Of a DNA stretch of 37,563 nt, positions 11,680 through 21,665 are shown in pieces (position 1 is the stretch's first letter; every line of letters begins with the position of its first letter). Origin of the DNA: Batkoa obscura (Eukaryota; Entomophthoromycota; Entomophthoromycetes; Entomophthorales; Batkoaceae); the NCBI GenBank assembly GCA_030770535.1, contig JASVEC010000169.1, positions 1 through 37,563 of the forward strand, written 5' to 3'. The position numbers were made by a program, and so were the translations under genes. The notes below the pieces were generated by a model that was not told the origin of the DNA, did not search any database, and saw only the letters and a list, made by a program, of their open reading frames with translations.

Positions 11680-12412
11680 ATTTCAAATTTAGGTGAAGAT
11701 AATAAAATTAAGTTTTAATGTTTAATCTCTTTAGTAAATAAGTTAAACTTAAAAGAGTATAGTTAAGTTTAAAAATAAAAACTTCGATTAGATTAATTTT
11801 TAACAGGTATTTATAGTATATTTGAATCTAAGTTTAACAGGAGTTTATAAGCAAATACTCAACCAACTAATTAAAATTAAGATACTATTAAGTACGTTTT
11901 AAAATAATTTAACATCAGATTTGTATTGTATGAGGCACTTAACTTAAGGGAAAGTAACATATAAAGTAATTCAAATTTAATACACCCTAACCTAAAAGAG
12001 TATAGCAAATTTTGAGAGCGTTTGGATTTTTTCAACTAAAAATGGATTACTTAATTTCACCTTTGAAAGCAATTATTTGTTAGAAACATTTGATGGAGAG
12101 ATTGAGAAATTATCAATTCAAGACATAATAAACGCTATATTTGGTAGCATTCAATTCCGTTTCAAACTACCCATCAACTAATCATTTAAATCAAAATAGA
12201 CCAATTAAATTTAAATATTTATTAAAAATTTACATCATATTTGAAATACTTTGATTATTTTAGTTAAGTTTAAAATAGCTTGAGTTTATTATTATAGAAA
12301 ATATATGTTAGAAACTAATCTAACGCCTTTGTCAATAATAATCAAAGGTAACTTCCAATAAATTGATATTATGTTATTCAAAAACTAGCTAAACTAAAAA
12401 TAGTAGTATATA

Positions 12413-12446
12413 ATATATAATATATAATATATTATATATTATATAT
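12413..12446. repeat. 34-bp perfect AT palindrome
   Basis: Centred on AATATATT; both halves consist of repeated TAATATA units, giving a perfect inverted repeat from 12413 to 12446 that could extrude as a cruciform. Simple AT repeats produce such structures readily, so no function is implied. Confidence 0.8.
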
Positions 12447-12790
12447 AAGAATAAAAGTATTATTATTGCTATTACTAAAGTGTTTATTATTTAATTACAC
12501 AATTTCTGAATATCAAATTAATAAATTTTGGTAGATCATTTCTCGACTTAAAAATACTTTAAAAATAAATATTAAAGCTATTTTATATTAAGAGATTAAA
12601 TGCCCAAACATTAATATCATAAGCTTGAAATCAATTTTTACTGAATAAAACAATCACATATTGGTATCATTGCTTATTATAATGGGCTTTAATGAATATT
12701 ATTAATGAGTAATGATAGCAAAAAATAAAGAACATCAAATTATAAGTACTGAGTATTAAATACCAAGTAATAAGATTAATGAGATTTCTA

Positions 12791-12888
12791 TGGGGATGTA
12801 TTTTTTTGTTTAAGAATTTCACTAGCAATTTTTTCACTTGAATAGCACTTAAAAAATGGAAGAAGTGATGAAACCAAAAACACCCCTA
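12791..12888 (+). mobile_element. MITE copy 5 (about 98 bp)
   Basis: The left end TGGGGATGT is the family consensus. The right end CACCCCTA has lost a base, so the right boundary is uncertain by 1-2 bp. Orientation as copy 1; the core reads AATAGCACTTAAAAAATGG. Confidence 0.85.
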
Positions 12889-14759
12889 TATACTAATAAA
12901 ATCGTTTAATTCCACGCTTCTTCTAAGGAATAGTTCTAGGCTATTGTTGGTTTTAAATCTATTAAATAGTTTGGGCAATATTATTTATAATAATAAAACC
13001 CATTTTAAAACAATAGGGCTATGTGATATTTTTAAATAGAATAAAATAAGATAAAATAAAATTATATATTAATTTATTACAAATTGGAAAAAATTAAAAA
13101 TAAGAATCAGTCAAATGAAATAAGCAGTAGATAGATAAGAATATAACATTATTTAACACTAGAGCTGTATAACATTAAAACTTGCCAAATAAAATATTTG
13201 TTCATTTTGGAAGATCACTCAAATAAATGCCTTTATTGGATTAAATTTCTCCATGTGCTCATACTTAGTACTTACCATTGACTGGATTCAAAATATTAAT
13301 GAAAATAATTAAAATGAAGTTATTCAGCCTTTATTAAAATATTTGATAAAAGTAAATATACTTTTGAGTCTGTTTATTTCTAATGAAACATAATAAAACA
13401 AATGATATTTCATAAGCATCAGTTTATAATTAAATATTAAGTGATTTTTGGATATTCGATTTTAGAAATAGCCTTTTTCACTTAAATTTCGAATAAGCCA
13501 ATTAGTTCTTAAATACTTGAATGAAAAAGTCTAATATTAGTAAATAAGAGTAAGATATAAATGGGAGAATGATAGCCATCGATATAAGAAACGAGTACAG
13601 TACTTACAATAAAGGAGACCAAACTATACTATTTTTGCTTTTGAAAATAAAATAGATCTAAAACATATTTAAGTTTAGTTCATTGTTAATTCCCTGAAGA
13701 AAAATAAAGAGTCAAAAGCAGTAACCGGGAGTCATTTCAGTATTTTTAGCTAATTTTATATTGTAGGGATAAGTAGTAATAATTAAAATAAAAGTATATA
13801 GAGGTATGCTTAAAAAAGGGTGTAGGTTTATAAAAACAGACGATAAAAATTATTTAAACAAATAAGATGCCATACTTTATTAAGATATGAAATTTACAAT
13901 GAATATATGATGATAATAAAAGTGAATCTACATATTTTAAAAAATGCTAATTATTCCTAAAAGGCAATACTTTAAATAAATTGTTTTTTTCAAATCCCGA
14001 AAGAATCGACAATCTTAAGGGTTTCATTTATGAATGTACAAGCTAAAAATAAAGGGAAGTAAAAAGAGGGGAAAAAATGAGGGTAGATAAAAACGAAGTA
14101 TGTGAAAGAAGATACTATAATTTAATGGTGTCTGCTTTGGACCATGGTAAAGTATATTTAACTATTTTATATCCAATTTTGCACATATCAATCCAGGTAT
14201 GAACTAAAATAGAGGCAGTTTAAGGTGCAGTAGGTGTACTATCAACTGATAGTTTAGAAAAATATGTGTAAATGATCCAGGTTTTAGTAGCTTGAATGGA
14301 AAATTGATAAAAAAACAGTAATGAGAGAAGATATTCACAAGTTGAATGAAGTAGGAAAGAAAGCGGGCAAAAACAAAAATGAAGTACTTGAGATAAGTCA
14401 GAATTGGGTTCCGAAAGGCTTTGATGATGGTGTAAAACACAAATTTGTCACAAGACGGTTTCTCAACTTTGTGATAATAAAGACAGTTGAAACCGAGATC
14501 TTTAGTGATATGTAATATCTGATAGCAAATTTTAAATACTTCGGCGTAATCAAATGCATTTTATATTAGAATAACTCAATTATACTTATTAAAAAAGGGG
14601 ATCAACTTATACACTATTGTGTATTCTACAAAATCGCAGACCTATTAACGAAAACATCAAATATTTAAATAAAAGTTAATCTAAAGTAAGTAGAATTAAA
14701 TTTTGAATGAGCAGAAAAAACAATAAGGAAAACAAAATAACTAAAAGCACTTTTATTTC

Positions 14760-16169
14760 TTAATGAGAGGGATTAGATTGAAGGTATAATTTATAAGCAA
14801 CAAGGATCCTTTTAACTAGGTGAAGAAGGTTTCTGTCATCATTTCTAACCGCAATAGTTTTGATAGAAACGACCAATTTTTGAAATGTTTTTGGATTCGG
14901 TTTACAAATTCTATCTATACATAAATCCTTAATAAATATTTCTGTTGCTTTTTCATATTGTTGAAATTGAACTAAACCTTCTAAATAAGAGGTATAATGA
15001 TTGGTTTCGATGTGAGTATGATGTCGAATTTGTTCAAAAGTTTCATTTAATGTTTGTAAATCCAAATAGAGATAGCAATTATCTAAGGCCAATGAAGCAG
15101 TCGACGCATAAGCTGGATGATTCTTAGGTATTAAACTCCATATTTTATTCGCTTTCTTTCCATACCCTCCAAGTGAGTATATTTTAAATAAACTTACATA
15201 AAGCGTTTCGTCTATAGATTCCTTTTGCTTAATAGCTATGTTGTAATACATTTCTACTTGATTCACATCACATGCCTTAATTGAAAATTTAATCAAATGA
15301 AGTAATCGGTTTTTTGAAACATTGGATGGTAGGTTGATGCTATCTTTTAATTCATTATAGATAGTGACATTTTCTAAATTTTTAATGGTGCAATTTGTTA
15401 TAAAACTAGTTATTAAATAATTGTTAACAGATTTAAATAGATTAAGACCTATTGTTTGATAAATAAAACTACGATCAGCAGGAGGTAATAAGTTAAATGA
15501 TTCAAGTTGCTTTTCATCTAGTAAATTGCCATCATAAAATTGATCCATTAATAGTTTATAAAAAAAACTAAAATCTTTGATTCTTAATGCTTGGTGAGCT
15601 AGTTTGTAGTACGTACTCCCTGCTAGTTTTACGTTATGTTCTTTTATGTAAAAATAGATAAATTTTAACTGTTTATATTCTAGTTGTTTACATAGGATTA
15701 AGCTATCAAATGAATTAATAGTACTCTTACTTGCATTAAACAGTTGATTTGAAACATTGACATAAGTTTGATCAATCTCTTCTTTACTTTTATTATGATA
15801 CCCATCGATGGTTATTCTACCTTGTTTTTTCTTTATGAATTTAAAAAATTGATTATAATTAGGGAATTTCTTTAAACCTTGGATATAGCTAATGATTTTT
15901 AAATCTGTATCAGAATTATCAAGTCTATTTTCACTGCTTGTTTTTATATTAACACATTCATTATAAAATTCCACGTTTTTCTTTGATATCAGGCTTGAAT
16001 CAACATCGTTATTTTTTATTATATTAATACTATTTGTGGCGATAGAAGAATAATTGAAACTTGCTTTGATGTTAAAAATTTGATTTATGTACCTGTATTT
16101 ATCAATTATAATGGATTCATAACGTATTTTAGTTAATTTATGTTTCAATTGATGAATTATTATTTTCAT
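14760..16169 (-). CDS. PPR-like mitochondrial protein
   Basis: A 469-residue unspliced protein. The N-terminus (1-30) is rich in Lys, Arg, His and Ile with almost no acidic residues, like a mitochondrial presequence. From about residue 150 it is a helical array; the clearest pentatricopeptide-like helix pairs are at 319-350 (ETLYVSLFKIYSLGGYGKKA) and 390-415 (HYTSYLEGLVQFQQYEKATE). Fungal PPR proteins bind organellar RNA and support maturation or translation of mitochondrial transcripts; that role here is inferred from the fold. Repeats are degenerate, as usual in fungi, and I cannot match it to a named factor. It shares a 390-bp divergent promoter region with BCD1. Confidence 0.65.
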   Translation of the reverse strand: MKIIIHQLKHKLTKIRYESIIIDKYRYINQIFNIKASFNYSSIATNSINIIKNNDVDSSLISKKNVEFYNECVNIKTSSENRLDNSDTDLKIISYIQGLKKFPNYNQFFKFIKKKQGRITIDGYHNKSKEEIDQTYVNVSNQLFNASKSTINSFDSLILCKQLEYKQLKFIYFYIKEHNVKLAGSTYYKLAHQALRIKDFSFFYKLLMDQFYDGNLLDEKQLESFNLLPPADRSFIYQTIGLNLFKSVNNYLITSFITNCTIKNLENVTIYNELKDSINLPSNVSKNRLLHLIKFSIKACDVNQVEMYYNIAIKQKESIDETLYVSLFKIYSLGGYGKKANKIWSLIPKNHPAYASTASLALDNCYLYLDLQTLNETFEQIRHHTHIETNHYTSYLEGLVQFQQYEKATEIFIKDLCIDRICKPNPKTFQKLVVSIKTIAVRNDDRNLLHLVKRILVAYKLYLQSNPSH

Positions 16170-16560
16170 AAAACTCTAAATAATTTAAAAAAGTTGTTTT
16201 TTTGTGTAAAATCGAGTAGCTTTAGAATTGATCCTATTTGTTTAGATGGGAGTTTTTAACTAGTTTCATTCCCTAACTATAATTAAGTTCAATCAATTTT
16301 AGAATATAAAATTAAGTGAATAAAAACTAATTAAAGGACCAGTATATATAAAAATTAATTTACTGTATTTATTTTATTACTTTTACAATTTGTATCTAAT
16401 CTTTATAATAAGATCGCACTTCTTTGTAAGCTTATTTTATAAGCAAATTTTACTTGACGCAAAAATTCAAAGTACATAAAATCTTTTTTGCAGCTTTGAG
16501 AATTTCTTTGAGCACAAATTTCAAGAATTTCATGTAGCTAATAAAACCTCTTTTAATAAA
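16170..16560. promoter_or_regulatory. Divergent promoter region, PPR-like gene and BCD1
   Basis: 390 bp between two head-to-head housekeeping genes, both involved in RNA biology (mitochondrial RNA and snoRNP assembly by inference). A TATATAAAA box at about 16343 is the only obvious element; no shared upstream motif is visible. Confidence 0.5.
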
Positions 16561-17864
16561 ATGTCCTTTTTTCCATTATTTGAGTCTGAAGAAACGACTA
16601 TACCGATACAGGAAGGAGAAATCAAGATAAGAGACCAACCAAATAAAAAAAACGAAGTTTATATAACTAGTATTGGTCAAATTATTGATGATACTAAGTG
16701 TGAAGTATGTAAAAAAGAGGATTTTAAATATAAATGCCCAGCTTGTTTGATGAAAACATGTTGCGTGGAGTGTGTTAAAACTCATAAAGCTCGTAATAAA
16801 TGCAGTGGTAAAAAGGCAAATTTTGAGTTCTTGCCAAAGGCTAAATTGGATGAAAATAGTTTATTAAATGGTAATATATTGGTACAACAAAATATATATA
16901 ACTGAAGATTTTAGATTATAAATATTTAACAGAAGTTACAAGGATAGCGGAAAATTCAGAAAGAGAGCTTCATCATAAAGCCGAGTTTAAAAATACCAAT
17001 TATAATAAGAAACTAAACTTGTTAAATAAAAAATTAGAATCCTTTAATATTAAAGCTATGAGCTTAAGTAAAGGTATGCTTAAAGCTAAGCTTAATCGCT
17101 CCTTTTGGTGCTATAGGTAATTTTAACAACTTAAATTAGAGGCATATTAACTTTAATTAAGGGAGAATACGTCATTTTGGACTATCACTTGGAAACTTAT
17201 AATTAATGATAAAATGGATATTGAAGTAGTAACTCATTATAATAAGGGTATAGAAACATTGGATGAATTATTCGAATCAAAAATTCGATCAAAGGTTAAC
17301 AGTAGCAAAAATTCGGATGATATCAAAATGTTAAAATCAGTCAAAGAACATCCTTGTAGTAGCATATTAACTCAAAGTATAGAATTATACTACTTTATTT
17401 CAAAAATAAATACCAACGTAAGCGATTTTTGTATAATATGAAACCATTATTTATATTTTTAGGCCAAAACCCCTACTTTCTACCAACTTGATTCAGATAC
17501 GCCATTGCAACAAGCTTTATCTCATATTAGATTTTATGAATTTCCTACCATACATGTATACCATGAAATGCCCGATAATTTAAATATTAGCCCAATTTTA
17601 CCAGTCAATGATTCATCACCAAAATTAAAATCTATTGGGCTTACTAATGATGATAGTGATATTGAAGCTTTAGAAAGAGATTTAAATATCAAGCCAAAAC
17701 CAAATAATAATTCAAAAGTACCAAAATATAATGATTATGATAAGATTGAAGTGGATAAAGTTGTAGATATTATAAAAGATATCCCAGAAGTGATATCAGA
17801 GGACGAACCAGACAATAATCAAGCCAATGGTCCGGATGAAAATCCAGACGAAATTGAGCTTTAA
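16561..17864 (+). CDS. BCD1: Box C/D snoRNP assembly factor Bcd1 (HIT zinc finger)
   Basis: Bcd1-family proteins are nuclear factors needed for box C/D snoRNP biogenesis. Exons: 16561-16870, 16915-17116, 17162-17417 and 17463-17864, giving 389 residues; introns are 44, 45 and 45 nt. The HIT zinc finger uses Cys47, Cys50, Cys59, Cys62, Cys67, Cys71, His75 and Cys81 (YKCPACLMKTCCVECVKTHK), with the expected spacing. After intron 1 the protein reads NDYKYLTEVTRIAEN, the family's conserved phrase, which fixes the first splice (donor GTAATA at 16871, acceptor TTTTAG ending 16914). The middle contains SKGMLKAKLNR and, across intron 2, RENTSFWTITW, also typical. The C-terminal about 80 residues are acidic and disordered. 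Family assignment is firm. Confidence 0.92.
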
Positions 17865-18230
17865 TTTAATTTTATAGAGTAATTTTTTATATTAAAATTT
17901 TGTTTTTTATATTTATGTAGCTTGGTTTACTGTGTTATGATAGTTTTTGAAATTTCTTAAATGCTAATTTACTTATAGTTTACATAGTTTTATTTAAATT
18001 TAGTTTAATTGTGATAAAATAACAGTATAAACACATTGAATAGAATGTATTACTGCTGATAGTTATAATGTAAGCCATTGAGAATTATCATTTTTATTTA
18101 TATTGAACATTAGTATTTTTCATAAGTTTCTGTAGTTTTTTTTGCATGGAAATTAGTATTAAAATTTGAAAAGAACATTTGTACGTAATCAATGTAAAAT
18201 TCGTTTTGACTCTTTATAAATTTATTTAAA
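17865..18230. other. Intergenic region downstream of BCD1
   Basis: AT-rich and without a recognisable gene; it includes the BCD1 3' end and what was the promoter of the F-box pseudogene (TTTATAAATTTATTTAAA just before its ATG). Confidence 0.5.
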
Positions 18231-18276
18231 ATGACCATTCAACTCAATCGTTTGCCTATTATTTCATTACAAGATA

Positions 18277-18377
18277 TGAGGGTGTTTTTTTTGGCTTCAT
18301 TACTTTTTCTATCTTTTAAGCGCTATTTGAGTGGAAAAGTTGTTAGCAAAATTCTTAAACACAAAAATACATCCCCA
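18277..18377 (-). mobile_element. MITE copy 6 (101 bp), inside the F-box pseudogene
   Basis: Ends TGAGGGTGT and ACATCCCCA. It interrupts the codons for Asp-Ile-Phe-Lys of the pseudogene. Removing the element plus one TA leaves GATATATTCAAATTA, exactly the sequence of the intact paralogue (minus strand, 22941-22957), so this copy defines the insertion site precisely. Reverse orientation. Confidence 0.95.
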
Positions 18378-18955
18378 TATATTCAAATTATTAGATTCGA
18401 CTAAACAATTTAATTTGCGCTTTTTAAATAAATGTTCATTTAATATTGCAAACAATACAATTAAATACGATTTATATTATTCAATCTATTATATTGAGAG
18501 TAATTAATATAGTACATACTGACAAAATTTTATTGAACAAAATGGAGAAATAACGAAACATTTAATTTTATATGATGATAAATTTTAAATCATTAATTGT
18601 TCTAATATAATATTGTCAGAGATTGATAGTTATAATGATGACTTTGATTATGAAGGTATTAATCAGCACATCGAATTTGGTATTAAAACAAATCTAACAA
18701 AACTAAAAAAGTTAGTTATTTATAACAACAATATTATCGGCTATCTAAAGCTATTTAATAGTTATCTCAATCAAATTGAAACAATTGAATTAATGGAAAG
18801 AGTCAGGTTTAATGAACTTGATGTATTGAATATATAGTTGAATATTTTAATCCTAATATGTTGAATTCGTTAACATTAAACTTTATTATAAAGCTTAGTG
18901 GATTAGATATAATAAAAACAAAGTTTTTAAATTTAAAAGTACTAAATTTAGCATA

Positions 18956-19054
18956 TAGGAATGTGTTTTTTGCTTAAGAATTTTGCTAATAAAATTTCCG
19001 CTCAGGTAGCACTCAAAAAATGGAAAAAGTAATGAAACCAAAAAAACATCTTCG
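18956..19054 (+). mobile_element. MITE copy 7 (99 bp), inside the F-box pseudogene
   Basis: Ends TAGGAATGT and ACATCTTCG, both drifted from consensus. It splits the pseudogene codons for Leu-Ala-Tyr; removal with one TA restores the frame locally (TTAGCATATAGTGG), aligning with LAWCNF of the intact gene. Forward orientation, opposite to copy 6. Confidence 0.92.
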
Positions 19055-20158
19055 TATAGTGGTTTTAATAATCCTTAGTTAATCTCGACCCCAATGTCAG
19101 TTTTGTGTCTCCTTTAAAGTTAAAAATTGAAAGATATTTTTATGATGGCTTTAATATCGAGTTCCTTGGTAATTTAAATTGTTTAAAGCAAACAGAATTG
19201 AGAGATGATTCCAACTATTTATTTGATATGTATGTTAATATTAAACTAATGAAAAAGGCAATTTATTTATTTCAGTAGAGTCAAACTTCAATATGCCAAT
19301 TAACTATTATTTGATGAAACTAATTGACTCAAAGCAATCGTATGTACATCATCTGTCTACAGGTTTACTCAACGTACTTCCATTATTATCAAATATATGG
19401 CATCTTTTTGTTGGTCGTTTATCAATTGATAATAATAGTTTATTTCAAAAGTCTGATTTAAGTGAAACTGATAAATATAAACTTGACCTTATAAAGTAAA
19501 TTACAGTTAATTAATTAAATCTTTATCTGGATGATTTTTTATCATTTTTTTCAAACCTTCAAGTTATTAAAGTCCCCATACTTTGATTTGAAAATGAGAC
19601 AATCAACTGTTACCTACAATATTCCTACTTCTTTACTTCTTATTGCTTGTATTCGATACGAATGTGATCTAGAACCCTATCAAGCATTGGGCCAAATTTT
19701 CAAAATAAATTGGATAAAATATTAAAATATAATTGCTTTAATGTCTTTATTAGTATGGTAGTTACAAACAAAAGATCAGTAATCTCAATAATTATCAAAT
19801 AATGCTGCTTTTGTTGTTAACACTTGAAGTGATTAAAATATGGTAAACTTGTTGATTACTAATACCAAAATCAAAGGCCTGTAGTTAAAACGACCTTTAT
19901 AAACTTTGGTTATTATTATAGCTTTATAATAAATAACAAACACATTTTGTTTTGTTAACAAAACATAAAATCGAAATTTTTATCAAAACAAGTGACCCCC
20001 TGAATTCCTTTCAATAAGTTTATTCTGTTAGGAAAGGACTTTAAAATGTCCTCTTTGATAACACAGCAGAGCATTGTGTTAATTTTATTGAAACATAAAC
20101 ATCAAATAAATTAAATAAAAAAGTAAAGATAAAACAAACGTGCAAAATGTCTAACCAT

Positions 20159-21067
20159 TTATAATTTCTCTAAAACATGTTTAGCTAAGGTATTTGAAAG
20201 TCCAGTATTATCCGGCTAAAACAAAATAATTAATGAGTAATCGTAAATAATAAATAAGTCATAAAAGTTTACCTCAACAAAGAGTTGGTCCACTTTACCA
20301 TTCTAAATAAAATTAAAATAAATTAAATGTAAACAAATTAAAATTAAATCCTACCTTCAAAATCATAGCAAATCTTTTGGAGCGAATACCGCCTAAAACT
20401 ATATCTTATTTTAAAATAAAACAATAATGGTATCAGTTAAAATTTACCAGGAAGGTCAAATTGTAAATCCATATCCTTAACAGCTTCAGCATTTACATCG
20501 GCAAACATGGTGATCTAATTGAAGGTTTAGATAAAATGAACCGAACTATTATTCATGGTCTAACTTGCCTTTTTATCAGTATTATTTGCTTCGCCCCAAG
20601 CTTGCATAACAAAAGCATCGTTAACAGATAAACAAGCAATCTCTTCAACTCCTTTTTGTTTTAATTGTTCATAATTTTCAAGGTAACTTGGCAAATGAGA
20701 CTATTATAATTTTAATTTCAAATTGTATTTAGAATACAAAGTAATTTATATTTTACTTTGGAACAGCCTAACAACATTATTATAAGATAGATTAAAAATG
20801 AATTGTGAGTTTACCTGGAGTAAAAGCACCTGGAACACCAAATAAAATAGCTAAAGGATATTGTTTAAAATGCTCAAATAAATTAATCTCAGTTGCTGGT
20901 GAGTTTAAATGCACTGACTTAGTTGATAACTCTTGCCCAACTTTTATAAAAGCTCTAGTGCTGCTTTGAAATAAACGTTGACTTTGTTTGAGAATCTAAC
21001 GAAAATATAATTTACTCATATTTAATTAAAGTTTGGTAGGAATTACTTGTTGTAAATTAGATTTCAT
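20159..21067 (-). CDS. Type II peroxiredoxin (Prx5/Ahp1-like), eight exons
   Basis: Thiol peroxidase that reduces peroxides through a reactive cysteine. Exons on the minus strand, in order: 21047-21067, 20815-20995, 20757-20767, 20569-20700, 20448-20514, 20355-20398, 20273-20302 and 20159-20215, giving 180 residues; introns are 47-57 nt. The peroxidatic site is PGAFTPGCSKSHLPSY with Cys69. Cys94 (EEIACLSVNDAF) lies 25 residues later, the usual spacing for the resolving cysteine of type II enzymes. Other family phrases: VMQAWGE, MFADVNAEAVKDM, GGIRSKRFAMI and the C-terminus TLAKHVLEKL. The first 30 residues are basic and Ser/Gln-rich with no early acidic residue, consistent with a mitochondrial presequence. 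Exon 3 is only 11 nt and encodes the active cysteine; intron 4 is of the GC-AG type. All exon phases agree, so the model is well constrained. Confidence 0.93.
20515..20568 (-). other. GC-AG intron (peroxiredoxin intron 4)
   Basis: Read on the minus strand, the junction is AAAAAG then GCAAGT and the intron ends CAATTAG, followed by ATC ACC ATG TTT GCC. The GC donor is followed by the strong AAGT context typical of natural GC-AG introns. Joining here gives TDKKITMFADVNAE, which fits the family, so a GC donor is required. Confidence 0.85.
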
Positions 21068-21246
21068 GTTAAAAAATTGTATTTTTTTAAAAGGAATAAG
21101 ATGTCGTATTATTTCTTAGGGTAATTTAAGGATTTAACCGAGATAGATTATGAGTTAACAAATAAAATAAGGAGCTTATTAGCATCATGGATATTAGCCA
21201 ATCAATTAAAAATATATAGTTATGATTTAAGGAGAACACTTTAATA

Positions 21247-21344
21247 TGGCGATGTTTTTTTGACTTCATTACTTTTTCCATCTTTAAGCGCTGCTTGAGT
21301 GGAAAAATTGTTAGTAAATCCTTAAATGCAAAAACACATCCCCA
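21247..21344 (-). mobile_element. MITE copy 8 (98 bp)
   Basis: Ends TGGCGATGT and ACATCCCCA, flanked by ATAT on both sides; core TAAGCGCTGCTTGAGTGG. Reverse orientation. It lies 180 bp upstream of the peroxiredoxin start and about 100 bp from copy 9, so it may sit in or near that promoter. Confidence 0.9.
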
Positions 21345-21441
21345 TATATTTTTTTATTAAAATTATTAAGAAGAGAGTAAGATAAAAGCTAAAAAATAAA
21401 CTGAAAGAAGCTTTTTAAACGTTTTGTTGATATTTAACATA

Positions 21442-21539
21442 TGTGGATGTTTTTTGATTTCATTACTATTCCATTTTTTAAGCGCTATTTCAGTGGAAAG
21501 ATTGTTACTAAAATTCTTGAATGAAAAAACACATCTTCA
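21442..21539 (-). mobile_element. MITE copy 9 (98 bp)
   Basis: Ends TGTGGATGT and ACATCTTCA; left flank ATAT, right flank ATCT (one mismatch). Same orientation as copy 8. It lies between the peroxiredoxin 5' end and the 3' end of the F-box gene. Confidence 0.87.
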
Positions 21540-21665
21540 TCTTTATTTTAAATAATAATATTAGAGCTAAGCATCAGGATCCCTTTATTTAGAATCTATC
21601 ATTAACATCAAAGAATTTATCATGTCACTATTGTAACTACAATAATAGCAAGTAAAACAATTCAG

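Larger units (their letters stand above)
11680..14759. other. 3-kb gene-empty region upstream of the zinc-finger gene
   Basis: Contains one MITE (copy 5) and a 34-bp AT palindrome (12413-12446), but no gene I can support. A 61-codon frame at about 11998-12180 (+) and a 64-codon frame at 14321-14515 (+) match no domain I know. The stretch 13960-14520 is slightly richer in G than its surroundings and might be an old inserted fragment. It could also hold long regulatory DNA for the zinc-finger gene. Confidence 0.45.
18231..19725 (+). pseudogene. F-box/LRR pseudogene broken by two MITEs
   Basis: A decayed paralogue of the intact F-box gene at 21666-22997. Matching phrases: MTIQLNRLPIISLQD (intact MSIQFDHLPIVLLED), RFLNKCSFNIANNTIKYDL (intact RFLNKYLFNIANNTIKYNL), NLTKLKKLVIYNNNIIGYLK, and the C-terminus FKINWIKY (intact FKMNWIKY). 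It carries two MITE insertions (18277-18377 and 18956-19054), several in-frame stops, including ones where the intact copy has Gln (NQYSIYQQ), and at least three frame changes (for example near 18828 and 19075). Similarity runs to the final codons, so the whole gene was once present. It is a relic; residual short frames are not expected to encode protein. Confidence 0.88.

Noticed and set aside
11998-12180. 61-codon plus-strand frame with coding-like residues
   Set aside because: No start codon, splice support or family; left as part of the empty region.
12413-12446. AT palindrome as a replication origin or centromere element
   Set aside because: A simple TAATATA repeat gives this by slippage; no other origin-like features surround it.
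14321-14515. 64-codon plus-strand frame (begins MREDIHKLNEVGKKAGKNK) as a gene or transposase fragment
   Set aside because: No catalytic triad, domain or flanking repeat is visible. Frames of this length are expected by chance in such AT-rich DNA.
16871-16914. BCD1 ending at the TGA at 16903-16905 without splicing (114 residues)
   Set aside because: Using the GTAATA donor and TTTTAG acceptor restores the conserved NDYKYLTEV phrase, so the short form is an unspliced reading.
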